The notes below the pieces were generated by a model, which had not been told where the DNA came from, searched no databases, and was given only the letters and a program-made list of their open reading frames with translations. A program made the position numbers and the translations under genes. This document shows positions 1 to 7,387 of a DNA stretch of 9,084 nt, piece by piece. This DNA is from an uncultured Clostridia bacterium (GTDB taxonomy: Bacteria > Bacillota > Clostridia > Christensenellales > CASEPJ01). Location of the stretch: positions 1 to 9,084 of the forward strand of contig CASEPJ010000085.1 in assembly GCA_949289715.1 (NCBI GenBank), given 5' to 3'. The first letter of the stretch is position 1, and each line of letters opens with the position of its first letter.

Positions 1-221
1 ATTTAGGAGCAAAAATTTATAAAGGCAATTTACCGATTCTTCCGTTAACCAATAAAATTTGCACAAAATTGAATATTAATCCGGCTGAATTGATTTCATC
101 GGGCAGTATGTTGATTTTTGCGCCTGACGAAAAAATAATACAAAAAATTTTAATTAACAACAATATAAACTGTTCGTTAATCGGTGAAGTAACCGAAGAT
201 AAAACAATTGATTTTGTTTAA
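1..221 (+). CDS. AIR synthase-related (PurM/HypE-like) protein, C-terminal fragment
   Basis: This is the 3' end of a gene that begins before the window; the reading frame starts at base 3 and ends with TAA at 219-221, leaving about 72 residues. The visible part resembles the C-terminal domain of the AIR synthase-related superfamily (PurM, ThiL, SelD, HypE). The stretch LPILPLTNKIC is followed by LISSGSMLIFAPDEK and then CSLIGEVTED, a pattern typical of HypE-like members: a 'SSG(S/T)hLhhhhP' core strand-turn, then a helix and a closing 'hIGxhT'. Members are ATP-binding enzymes, but the catalytic N-terminal half is outside the window, so the reaction cannot be assigned. The stop codon overlaps the ribosome binding site of yicC, and only 8 bases separate the two genes, so they are probably co-transcribed. 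Family assignment is fairly good; the specific function is unknown. Confidence 0.7.
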   Translation, partial: LGAKIYKGNLPILPLTNKICTKLNINPAELISSGSMLIFAPDEKIIQKILINNNINCSLIGEVTEDKTIDFV

Positions 222-225
222 GGAG
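220..225 (+). promoter_or_regulatory. ribosome binding site of yicC; start choice ambiguous
   Basis: AAGGAG overlaps the stop codon of the upstream gene. It lies 4 bases before ATG 230 and 10 bases before an in-frame ATG at 236. Family members usually begin 'MI(x)SMTG(F/Y)G', which matches a start at 236 (MISMTGFG). Spacing does not clearly settle it, so the protein may be 294 or 292 residues. Confidence 0.7.
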
Positions 226-229
226 ATTA

Positions 230-1114
230 ATGCAAATGATAAGCATGACAGGTTTCGGTAAATCCGAATTAGACGTTTTGGGCAGAACTTTGTTAATCGA
301 AATAAAATCCGTTAACCATAGATTTTTCGATGCAAATATTCGATTACCCAGGGTGCTTTTATCCTATGAAGATTTGATAAAAAAAATATTGCAGGACAAC
401 ATAGAAAGAGGTCATGTGGATGTATTTGTTACATACAAAAATTCGACAGAACATTCTCAGCAATTAATTTTAGATGAAGATTTAGCCCAATCTTATTTGG
501 AAATTCACGAAAAAATGGCAGAGTTATATTCAATCGAAAATAATTTGACCACTTGCGAACTTGCTTCTTATCCGGATGTTATTATAAGAGAAGCGGCAGA
601 AGAAGACAACGAAGCATTGACATCTCTTATTACGGATTGTACTAAACTTGCCGTGGATTCATTAAATAACATGCGTTATATAGAAGGAGATAAATTGCGT
701 AACGAATTCAATCTACGCCTGCAAAATGTAGCAGATTATGTAGATTCTATAGAAGAAAGAGCACCTCTTATAGTTAACGAATACAGAGAAAAATTAAAAA
801 ACAGAATTGAAGATTACCTGCAAAATTCTATTGATTTAGACCAAACCAGACTATTAAACGAAGTTGCATTTTTCTGCGACAAAGCAAATATTGACGAAGA
901 AATTACACGTCTACATTCACATATCAGTCATTTTTACGACATTATGGAAGATAGCGGAGCTGTAGGTAGAAAATTAGATTTTCTTATTCAGGAAATGAAC
1001 AGAGAAGTAAACACAATAGGATCAAAATCAAACGATTTAAATATAACAAATTTAGTTGTTTTATTAAAAACCGAACTTGAAAAAATCAGAGAGCAAGTTC
1101 AAAATATTGAATAA
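230..1114 (+). CDS. yicC: YicC/YloC family endoribonuclease
   Basis: YicC-family proteins are cytoplasmic endoribonucleases involved in RNA turnover; E. coli YicC and B. subtilis YloC are the reference members. At 294 residues the length is normal for the family. The N-terminal domain shows the signature SMTGFGKSE (residues 5-13), then IEIKSVNHRFFDANIRLP (23-40). The C-terminal DUF1732 part shows DKANIDEEITRLHSH (217-231) and the highly conserved GRKLDFLIQEMNRE (246-259) followed by NTIGSKSND. A central EGDKLRNE (152-159) matches the conserved 'EG..L' region. The start may be ATG 230 or ATG 236. In B. subtilis the next genes are remA and gmk; here rpoZ follows directly after 13 bases. Family membership is secure. 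Confidence 0.96.
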   Translation: MQMISMTGFGKSELDVLGRTLLIEIKSVNHRFFDANIRLPRVLLSYEDLIKKILQDNIERGHVDVFVTYKNSTEHSQQLILDEDLAQSYLEIHEKMAELYSIENNLTTCELASYPDVIIREAAEEDNEALTSLITDCTKLAVDSLNNMRYIEGDKLRNEFNLRLQNVADYVDSIEERAPLIVNEYREKLKNRIEDYLQNSIDLDQTRLLNEVAFFCDKANIDEEITRLHSHISHFYDIMEDSGAVGRKLDFLIQEMNREVNTIGSKSNDLNITNLVVLLKTELEKIREQVQNIE

Positions 1115-1120
1115 AAGGAG
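1114..1120 (+). promoter_or_regulatory. ribosome binding site fixing the rpoZ start
   Basis: AAAGGAG begins on the last base of the yicC stop codon and lies 7 bases before ATG 1128. It shows that rpoZ starts at 1128 and not at an in-frame ATG at 1077, which lies inside yicC and would add 17 residues with no counterpart in the omega family. Confidence 0.88.
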
Positions 1121-1127
1121 AAATAAA

Positions 1128-1322
1128 ATGCTTATATCACCACCTAATGACGAATTAATAGAAAAAGTAGGTTGCAGATATGCTTTAGTTACTTTAGCAG
1201 CCAAAAGAGCCAGACAGTTAACCGAGCAAAATGCAGAAGAATTAGAAAGAAAAAAATTAAAACCGGTATCGGTTGCAGCACAGGAAATATACGACGGTAA
1301 AGTAAAAATAGTAAAAGATTAA
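1128..1322 (+). CDS. rpoZ: DNA-directed RNA polymerase omega subunit
   Basis: Omega is the small RNA polymerase subunit that wraps the C-terminal tail of beta' and helps assembly and stability of the enzyme. The product is 64 residues, close to the short Bacillota form. The family core is clear: CRYALVTLAAKRARQL (residues 16-31), with the near-invariant AAKRARQL, then the C-terminal KPVSVAAQEIYDGKV. The start is set by AAAGGAG with 7-base spacing. The gene sits between yicC and coaBC, and rpoZ-coaBC-priA is a widely conserved Bacillota order. The gene usually found directly upstream, gmk, is not here. A 5-base gap leads to coaBC. Confidence 0.96.
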   Translation: MLISPPNDELIEKVGCRYALVTLAAKRARQLTEQNAEELERKKLKPVSVAAQEIYDGKVKIVKD

Positions 1323-1327
1323 TTAAA

Positions 1328-2509
1328 ATGTTAAAGAACAAAACAATCCTAATAGGAATTACCGGAGGTATTGCGGCTTATAAAATTTGTCAGTTGGTAA
1401 GCGACTTAAAAAAATTAAACGCAAATGTTATTTGTATTATGACAAAAAACGCAACAAATTTTATAACTCCTCTCACTTTGGAAACTTTGTCCGGTAATAG
1501 AGTAATATTAGATACTTTCGACAGAAATTTCCCTTATGAAGTGGAACACGTTTCGCTTGCAAAAAAAGCGGATATTTTAGTGGTAGCTCCCGCAACGGCA
1601 AATATATTAGCAAAATTTGCTTCCGGTATAGCTGACGATATGTTAACCACTACATTTTTGGCTTTTCAAAAACCTATTCTATGCTGTCCTACAATGAATA
1701 CGGCAATGTACGAAAACGCTGCCACGGCGCATAATATCGCTTTATTAAAAAATCGAGGCATAAATATTATGGAACCCTCTTACGGAAAGCTTGCTTGTCA
1801 GGATACGGGTAAAGGTCGTATGCCTGAAATTTCTTTAATTAAAGAAACCATTATCGATATTTTAAAAACAAAAAAAGATTATATTGATAAAACCCTATTA
1901 ATCACCGCCGGTGCCACTATAGAGAATATAGACAAAGTGAGATATATTTCCAACCACTCAAGCGGTAAAATGGGAGCAGCTTTGGCAAGTGCGGCGACCA
2001 AAAGAGGTGCAAAAGTAATTTTAATTGCAGCAAAAACTTCGGTAGATTTGCCCGAAGTTTATAAACTCATTAAGGTTAATTCCACACAGGACATGTTACA
2101 GGCTGTACTTGAAAATTATAAAGATTCCGATATTATAATAAAGGCGGCGGCTCCTGCAGATTGGAGAGTTGAAAAGCCCTTTGAAAATAAATTTAAAGGC
2201 GATTCGCTGACTTTGAACTTAGTAAAAAATCTCGATATAGCAGAAGCTGTAGGAAAAGTTAAAGGAAACAGAAAATTGATAGTTTTTGCCGCTGAAACAG
2301 AAAATCTGTTAAAGTTCGCATCAGAAAAATTAATTAAAAAAAATGCGGATTTAATTTGCGCAAACGACGTTACCGCTCACGGTGCAGGTTTTAACGAAGA
2401 CACAAATATAGTTACATTGATAGACAGAGCGGGTAATACCGAACTTTTAAATATGGATACAAAATTCAATATTGCCAATAAAATTTTGGACAAAATATTA
2501 AAATTATGA
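1328..2509 (+). CDS. coaBC: bifunctional phosphopantothenoylcysteine decarboxylase / phosphopantothenate-cysteine ligase
   Basis: This bifunctional enzyme (also called Dfp) carries out two consecutive steps of coenzyme A synthesis: it couples cysteine to 4'-phosphopantothenate using CTP (CoaB), then decarboxylates the product with FMN (CoaC). The protein has 393 residues, a normal fused length. The N-terminal CoaC flavoprotein begins GITGGIAAYK (10-19), has His74 in VEHVSLAKKAD, the APATAN segment (87-92), the P-x-M-N motif at 121-124 with Asn124 (PTMN here, PAMN in many relatives), and Cys157 in the lid GKLACQDTGKGRMPE. The CoaB half begins ITAGATIENIDKVRYISNHS, includes SSGKMG (211-216), the KAAAPADWR region with Lys288/Lys290 nearby, FAAETEN (320-326) and ANDV..HGAGFNEDTN. 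No ribosome binding site precedes ATG 1328; translation is probably coupled to rpoZ. The TGA stop overlaps the priA start. Confidence 0.96.
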   Translation: MLKNKTILIGITGGIAAYKICQLVSDLKKLNANVICIMTKNATNFITPLTLETLSGNRVILDTFDRNFPYEVEHVSLAKKADILVVAPATANILAKFASGIADDMLTTTFLAFQKPILCCPTMNTAMYENAATAHNIALLKNRGINIMEPSYGKLACQDTGKGRMPEISLIKETIIDILKTKKDYIDKTLLITAGATIENIDKVRYISNHSSGKMGAALASAATKRGAKVILIAAKTSVDLPEVYKLIKVNSTQDMLQAVLENYKDSDIIIKAAAPADWRVEKPFENKFKGDSLTLNLVKNLDIAEAVGKVKGNRKLIVFAAETENLLKFASEKLIKKNADLICANDVTAHGAGFNEDTNIVTLIDRAGNTELLNMDTKFNIANKILDKILKL

Positions 2510-4704
2510 GTAAAATTGCGGAGGTTATAGTAGATATAGCTACTTCCTCAACCGATAAAATTTTCGATTATAATTTAATCGACAATGTAACTGTGGGAAG
2601 TCGTGTAATGGTTCCTTTCGGAAACAGAAAAATCGAAGGTTATGTAATTAACATTAAAGATTTTTCAAATTATCCAGAAGATAAAATAAAAAATATTTTA
2701 TATCCTATAGACGATTTCGTAGCTATTAACAATGAAATGCTCAACTTAATGTGGTATATGCAAAGAAATTATCATATCCGATTGGTTGACGGATTAAGGC
2801 TGTTTATTCCTGCGGAAATGCGTGCGGGTAAAGTAAAATCGAAATATAAAAAAATTATTTATTTGAATTGCGATTTCGAAACCGCAATAACTAAAATTAA
2901 AAAAAATGCAACTTCGCAAAAAGATATTTTAATTTATTTAAATAATTTCGGAAAAGCTGAATATACACAAATTTGTAATAAATTCAACAATAGTGCAGTT
3001 AATAAATTGTTGGACGAAAAATTAATAAAATGCAAATCTGTCGAAAATAAAAGACAGCCTTATACCTTTATAAAAGATAAAAAAGTAGAATCATTTACAT
3101 TAAAAGAATCTCAACGGTCAGCCGTAGAAAAAATTTTATCTGCAAAAACTTTTAAAACATTTTTATTGCACGGCGTTACGGGAAGCGGTAAAACCGAAGT
3201 TTATATTCAATGTATTTCGGAATGTTTAAAAGAAAACAAAACTTCTATAATGCTTGTTCCAGAAATATCTTTAACTCCTCAAATGCTCGAACGGTTGCGC
3301 TCTCGATTTGAAGATAAGGTTGCAATATTACATAGCGGTTTATCTGCAGGCGAGAAATTCGACGAGTGGCTTCGAATAAAACGGGGAGAAGCAAAAGTAG
3401 TTATCGGAGCAAGGAGTGCAATTTTTGCCCCGGTGGAAAATTTAGGATTAATAATCATAGATGAAGAACACGAACAAAGTTACATAAGCGAAAACAATCC
3501 GCGTTATTCCGCTCACGATATAGCAGAATTCCGTGCAAAATACAATGATGCGATTTTAGTAAAAGGGAGTGCGACTCCTTCAATCGAAAGCTATAATAAA
3601 GCAAAATCCGGAGAATACGAACTTTTAACCATGAACGAGCGGATAAACAAAAAACCGCTGCCGGAAATCGAAATTGTAAATATGTGCGAAGAATTCATAG
3701 CCGGAAACAAGAGTGCTTTTTCAAGAAGTTTGTTATCAGCAATAGACGATTGTATTAAAGAAGGAAATCAGGCTATGCTGTTTATAAACAGAAGAGGGTT
3801 TTCTTCTTTTTTGATGTGCAGAAGTTGCGGATTTATTGCCAAATGCGACGATTGCGACGTTTCTTTGGTTTACCACAAAGAAGACAATACATTAAAATGC
3901 CATTATTGCGGCAACAGATATACATCATTTACCAAATGTCCTAAATGCGGCAGCGAGAGCATTCGATTGGGCAGTGCCGGAACTGAAAAAATCGTCAATG
4001 ATTTAAAAGAACTTTATCCTAACATCAAAGTTTTGCGTATGGATAACGACACAACCAGAACAAAAGAATCGCATTTTAAAATATTGTCCGATTTTAAAAA
4101 TAAAAACGCACAAATTTTAGTAGGAACGCAAATGATTGCAAAAGGGCATGATTTCCCTGATGTAACTTTGGTAGGTATTATAGATGCCGATTTGAGTCTT
4201 TATCAAACAGATTTCAGAAGTAACGAGCGGACTTTTCAATTAATAACTCAGGTTGCGGGCAGAGCAGGTAGAGATAAAAAACCGGGTAAAGTCATATTGC
4301 AAACTTATGCACCGAGACATTATGTTTACAGATTTGCTTTAAACTATGATTATTTAGGTTTCTTTGCTAAAGAACTCAATATTCGCCAAGTGACAAAATT
4401 TCCTCCTTTTACCGAAATTATAAGAATATTAATAAGAGACGACGACGAACAACTTGTGCTAAATACTACAAAAGAAATAACTTTAAAATTAAGACAGTTC
4501 ATGGAAAATGACGATATTAAAGATAAATTCGCATATTTTCAGGCAATGAAATCTCCCGTAAAAAAAATTAACGGTAAAATCAGATATCAGATTTTAATGA
4601 GAATAAAAGACCATTCGTTAATAGAAAAAATATATGAAATTATAGATTCAGTTAATGTAAAATGCGAATTATTTGTTGAAATCAATCCTCAAAACTTAAC
4701 TTAA
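2506..4704 (+). CDS. priA: primosomal protein N', replication restart DNA helicase
   Basis: PriA is an SF2 3'-5' helicase that recognises stalled forks and D-loops and starts reloading of the replicative helicase. The 732 residues are the E. coli length and shorter than B. subtilis PriA. The order of domains is: N-terminal 3'-DNA-binding domain (about 1-105, ending GLRLFIPAEMRAGK); winged-helix region (about 110-195); helicase lobe 1 with Walker A GVTGSGKT (223-230), PEISLTPQM (252-260), GARSAIFAP (301-309) and the DEEH box (319-322); a zinc region with eight cysteines (438, 441, 447, 450, 465, 468, 478, 481) expected to bind two Zn ions; lobe 2 with GTQMIAKGHDFPDV (540-553) and QVAGRAGR (582-589); and a C-terminal domain. 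All key helicase residues are intact. ATG overlaps the coaBC stop (ATGA) without a ribosome binding site, so translation is likely coupled. Confidence 0.97.
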   Translation: MSKIAEVIVDIATSSTDKIFDYNLIDNVTVGSRVMVPFGNRKIEGYVINIKDFSNYPEDKIKNILYPIDDFVAINNEMLNLMWYMQRNYHIRLVDGLRLFIPAEMRAGKVKSKYKKIIYLNCDFETAITKIKKNATSQKDILIYLNNFGKAEYTQICNKFNNSAVNKLLDEKLIKCKSVENKRQPYTFIKDKKVESFTLKESQRSAVEKILSAKTFKTFLLHGVTGSGKTEVYIQCISECLKENKTSIMLVPEISLTPQMLERLRSRFEDKVAILHSGLSAGEKFDEWLRIKRGEAKVVIGARSAIFAPVENLGLIIIDEEHEQSYISENNPRYSAHDIAEFRAKYNDAILVKGSATPSIESYNKAKSGEYELLTMNERINKKPLPEIEIVNMCEEFIAGNKSAFSRSLLSAIDDCIKEGNQAMLFINRRGFSSFLMCRSCGFIAKCDDCDVSLVYHKEDNTLKCHYCGNRYTSFTKCPKCGSESIRLGSAGTEKIVNDLKELYPNIKVLRMDNDTTRTKESHFKILSDFKNKNAQILVGTQMIAKGHDFPDVTLVGIIDADLSLYQTDFRSNERTFQLITQVAGRAGRDKKPGKVILQTYAPRHYVYRFALNYDYLGFFAKELNIRQVTKFPPFTEIIRILIRDDDEQLVLNTTKEITLKLRQFMENDDIKDKFAYFQAMKSPVKKINGKIRYQILMRIKDHSLIEKIYEIIDSVNVKCELFVEINPQNLT

Positions 4705-4717
4705 AAGGAGTATAAAT

Positions 4718-5182
4718 ATGGCTTTAAGAAATATAGTTAAATCAAATGACGATTTACTCAGAAAAAAATCGAAAGAGATTACTGTTTTCGACGACAAACT
4801 CAAAGAATTAGCTGCCGATTTAATAGATACCGTAAAATTTAAAAATGGTGTAGGTCTTGCGGCACCCCAAATCGGAGTATTAAAAAGAATCGTTACAGTA
4901 GATAAGGGAGAGAGAGATTTTATAATACTGGTCAATCCCGTAATTTTAAAAGAATCCACCGAAACATGCGTTTTAGACGAGGGATGTTTAAGCGTAGAAA
5001 ATAAAATAGGTCCCGTTAAACGTCCTAAAAGAATTATTGTAAAGGCTCAAGATTTAGAGGGTAATACTTTTACTTTTAAAGCTTCTAAAATGTTTGCCAG
5101 AATTTGCATGCATGAATTTGACCATTTAGACGGAATATTGTTTATAGATAAACTCGAACCGGAAAAAAACAAGGAAATATAA
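4718..5182 (+). CDS. def: peptide deformylase
   Basis: Peptide deformylase is a metal-dependent hydrolase that removes the formyl group from the N-terminal Met of new proteins at the ribosome exit. All three family motifs are present in 154 residues: motif 1 GVGLAAPQ (44-51), motif 2 EGCLS (88-92) with the metal ligand Cys90, and motif 3 HEFDH (132-136) with ligands His132 and His136 and catalytic Glu133. The usual second residue of motif 3 varies (commonly Ile, here Phe), and 'LNG' is LDG; both are mild changes. The short length resembles the smaller type 1 deformylases rather than the longer Gram-positive type 2. AAAAGGAG at 4703-4710, overlapping the priA stop, sits 7 bases from ATG 4718. 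It is paired with fmt, the enzyme that adds the same formyl group, one base downstream. Confidence 0.97.
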   Translation: MALRNIVKSNDDLLRKKSKEITVFDDKLKELAADLIDTVKFKNGVGLAAPQIGVLKRIVTVDKGERDFIILVNPVILKESTETCVLDEGCLSVENKIGPVKRPKRIIVKAQDLEGNTFTFKASKMFARICMHEFDHLDGILFIDKLEPEKNKEI

Positions 5183-5183
5183 T

Positions 5184-6122
5184 ATGAAAATAATTTTTAT
5201 GGGAACACCCGAATTTTCTGTACCCTCTTTAAAAGCGTTAACAGATAACAAATTTAACGTTTGTGCCGTAGTAACTCAACCGGATAAACCTGTTGGCAGA
5301 GGCGGGAAAATTTTAAATTCTCCCGTAAAAAACTTCGCACTCGAAAATAATATTCCTGTATTTCAATTCGAAAAAATCAGCAAAGAGGGGATCGAAACTT
5401 TAAAAAAATTGTCGCCGGATATAATGATAACCGTTGCATTCGGTCAAATTTTATCGACAGAAATATTAAATATTCCGCCTTTGGGAATAATTAATGTTCA
5501 CGCTTCTTTATTGCCTAAATACAGAGGAGCGGCACCTATACAATGGGCAATTATAAAAGGTGAAAACATTACCGGTATAACCATAATGAAAACCGAAAAA
5601 GGTTTGGACACCGGAGATATTTTATTAACAAAAACGACAAAAATTAATCCCGAAGAAACATCTGGCGAATTAGCAAAACGCTTAAGTTTGTTAGGAGCAG
5701 AAACGCTTATAGAATACTTAACTAATATAAATAAGTTTATTCCCAAAAAACAGGACGAACAAACTGCTTCATATTTTCCTATGTTAAGAAAAACCGACGG
5801 AGAAATTAATTGGTCATTAAGCGCAACTCAAATCAACAATTTAATAAGAGGCGTAAATCCGTGGCCGGGTGCATACACATATTACGATAATCAAATATTA
5901 AAAATATGGAAAGCAGCGGTTGTTACAGACAATGCTTACAAAGATAAAATAGAAGGAGAAGTTCTCATTTCCGACTCTAAACGAGGTTTATTCGTAAAAT
6001 GTGGTAGTAATCTTTTGGAAATATTGGAACTACAGGCAATTAACGGGAAAAAAATGTCTGCTAAAGCTTATTTGAACGGAAAACATATTCCTGTCGGTAC
6101 AGTATTAACTTCACAATTATGA
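5184..6122 (+). CDS. fmt: methionyl-tRNA formyltransferase
   Basis: Fmt transfers a formyl group from 10-formyltetrahydrofolate to Met-tRNA(fMet) in the cytoplasm, making the initiator for bacterial translation. The 312 residues are a typical length. The N-terminal formyltransferase domain begins MKIIFMGTPEFSVPSL and has the tRNA-contacting loop PDKPVGRGGK (33-42). The catalytic triad expected for the family is visible as Asn104 and His106 in NVHASLLPKYRGAAPIQW and Asp142 in GLDTGDIL. The C-terminal domain carries the conserved RGVNPWPGAYTYY (221-233). AAGGAA at 5171-5176, inside the end of def, lies 7 bases before ATG 5184 and is the likely ribosome binding site. One base separates def and fmt. 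The stop codon overlaps the rsmB start (ATGA). Confidence 0.97.
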   Translation: MKIIFMGTPEFSVPSLKALTDNKFNVCAVVTQPDKPVGRGGKILNSPVKNFALENNIPVFQFEKISKEGIETLKKLSPDIMITVAFGQILSTEILNIPPLGIINVHASLLPKYRGAAPIQWAIIKGENITGITIMKTEKGLDTGDILLTKTTKINPEETSGELAKRLSLLGAETLIEYLTNINKFIPKKQDEQTASYFPMLRKTDGEINWSLSATQINNLIRGVNPWPGAYTYYDNQILKIWKAAVVTDNAYKDKIEGEVLISDSKRGLFVKCGSNLLEILELQAINGKKMSAKAYLNGKHIPVGTVLTSQL

Positions 6123-7387
6123 ATAAAGTAAGATGTGCATATGAAATATTAAATGATATATTAAGAAACAAAAGTTATTCTAATATATCATTAAACAAAA
6201 AATTGCCCTTTTCCGATGACAAAGCATTTACTACAAGAATAGTATTAGGCGTATTAGAAAAATATTTCGAGTTAGAATATATTATTAAATCGTTAACCGA
6301 AAAAAAATCACCGAAACCCGTTATAAAAATAATTTTATATATAGGTATATATTTATTAAAATATTGCGACCGATTAAATGATAAAAATGCAATTAATATG
6401 ACTTTAAAGCTTGCAGAAGAAATAGGTAAGTCTTCAAATAAAGGCTTTATCAATGCAATATTAGTAAAATCCAAATCGGTAAAACTACCGGAAGAAAACG
6501 ACTTTATAAACTATCTTTCCGTTAAATACAGTTATCCAGAATGGCTAATAAATTTATATCTTAAACATTTTGGTAAAGATTTTACTGAAAAATTAATAAC
6601 TTATAAAAAAGAAGACGATTTAATTCATTTTAGATTACATAGTATTAGTACAGAGGATTTAAAAAACAATAATATAGAATTTACCGTTTCACCGTTAAAC
6701 GATGCTTGCTATATGACAATTGAAAATGCAAAAAAAGCAGATAATCTTTTCCCCGATAAAATAGTAGCGCAATCGTTGTCATCCATGCTTGTATGCAGGG
6801 CTTTCGATGCAATAAATCCTCAAAATATTTTAGATGCCTGCGCAGCTCCCGGAGGAAAATCGGTATATTTATCTAAACTATATAAAGACGCACAAATTAT
6901 CGCATGCGATATTCATGAACATAGAGTAAAATTAATAGAAAAATATAAAAACAGGTTGAAATGCCCCAATATTAATACTATGTTATGCGATGCAGCCAAA
7001 AATAAAAGTGCATTTAACGAAAAATTCGACTGTGTTTTATGCGATGTTTTGTGCAGCGGACTGGGTATTGTCGATTCTAAACCGGATATTTTGATAAATC
7101 GATGCGAAGATGATATAAAGAAACTTTCCACTATACAAAAAAATATTTTACAAAACGTTTCAAATTATGTAAAAAAAGGCGGCATTTTAATATATTCGAC
7201 TTGCACGATTTTACCTGAAGAAAACCAATTGGTAGTCAACGAATTTTTAAATTCAAATAAAAATTTCATTTCTGTTAAAATAAAACCGTTAGTAAATAAA
7301 GGTACGCCGATTAATGACTTTATACAATTTTATCCTTTTAAGGATAATACTGAAGGGTTTTTTATTGCAAAACTTATGCGTTTATGA
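6119..7387 (+). CDS. rsmB: 16S rRNA (cytosine(967)-C(5))-methyltransferase
   Basis: RsmB (Sun/Fmu) is an AdoMet-dependent enzyme that makes m5C967 in 16S rRNA. The 422 residues contain an N-terminal NusB-like RNA-binding helical domain (about 1-125; note FTTRIVLGVLEKY and the GFINAILVK end helix) and a C-terminal Rossmann methyltransferase. Motif I is LDACAAPGGKS (238-248); the acidic AdoMet-ribose site is in ACDIHEHRV (262-270). Motif IV is CDVLCSGLG (308-316) with Cys312, and motif VI is YSTCT (359-363) with Cys362, expected to be the nucleophile. Odd feature: motif IV reads L-C where the family normally has P-C; Leu311 is encoded by TTG at 7049-7051. Both cysteines remain, so activity is plausible. 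The C-terminal TEGFFIAKL is typical. The start overlaps the fmt stop (ATGA) and lacks a ribosome binding site. Confidence 0.93.
   Translation: MNKVRCAYEILNDILRNKSYSNISLNKKLPFSDDKAFTTRIVLGVLEKYFELEYIIKSLTEKKSPKPVIKIILYIGIYLLKYCDRLNDKNAINMTLKLAEEIGKSSNKGFINAILVKSKSVKLPEENDFINYLSVKYSYPEWLINLYLKHFGKDFTEKLITYKKEDDLIHFRLHSISTEDLKNNNIEFTVSPLNDACYMTIENAKKADNLFPDKIVAQSLSSMLVCRAFDAINPQNILDACAAPGGKSVYLSKLYKDAQIIACDIHEHRVKLIEKYKNRLKCPNINTMLCDAAKNKSAFNEKFDCVLCDVLCSGLGIVDSKPDILINRCEDDIKKLSTIQKNILQNVSNYVKKGGILIYSTCTILPEENQLVVNEFLNSNKNFISVKIKPLVNKGTPINDFIQFYPFKDNTEGFFIAKLMRL

Noticed and set aside
1077..1127. Possible 17-residue N-terminal extension of rpoZ from ATG 1077
   Set aside because: It lies inside the end of yicC, has no match to omega proteins, and ATG 1128 has an ideal ribosome binding site and matches the family start.
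1448..1760. PTMN instead of PAMN in CoaC considered as an impaired active site
   Set aside because: The family motif is P-x-M-N, the second position tolerates variation, and the His74, Asn124 and Cys157 residues are all present.
2506..4704. PriA shorter than the B. subtilis protein, considered as a truncation
   Set aside because: All helicase motifs, both zinc-binding cysteine sets and the C-terminal domain are present, and the length equals that of E. coli PriA.
4696..4959. Reverse-strand open frame opposite def
   Set aside because: It lies opposite the strongly conserved def and priA codons, has no recognisable domain or ribosome binding site, and is a by-product of A-rich coding sequence. 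The same holds for reverse frames at 5498-5746, 6175-6474, 6913-7131, 7692-7874, 8115-8354 and 8476-8700.
7332..7345. Short inverted repeat ATCCTT-TT-AAGGAT near the end of rsmB, considered as a terminator
   Set aside because: The stem is A+T-rich, the two-base loop leaves at most four pairs after opening, it sits inside rsmB codons and rlmN follows directly. It is probably chance.
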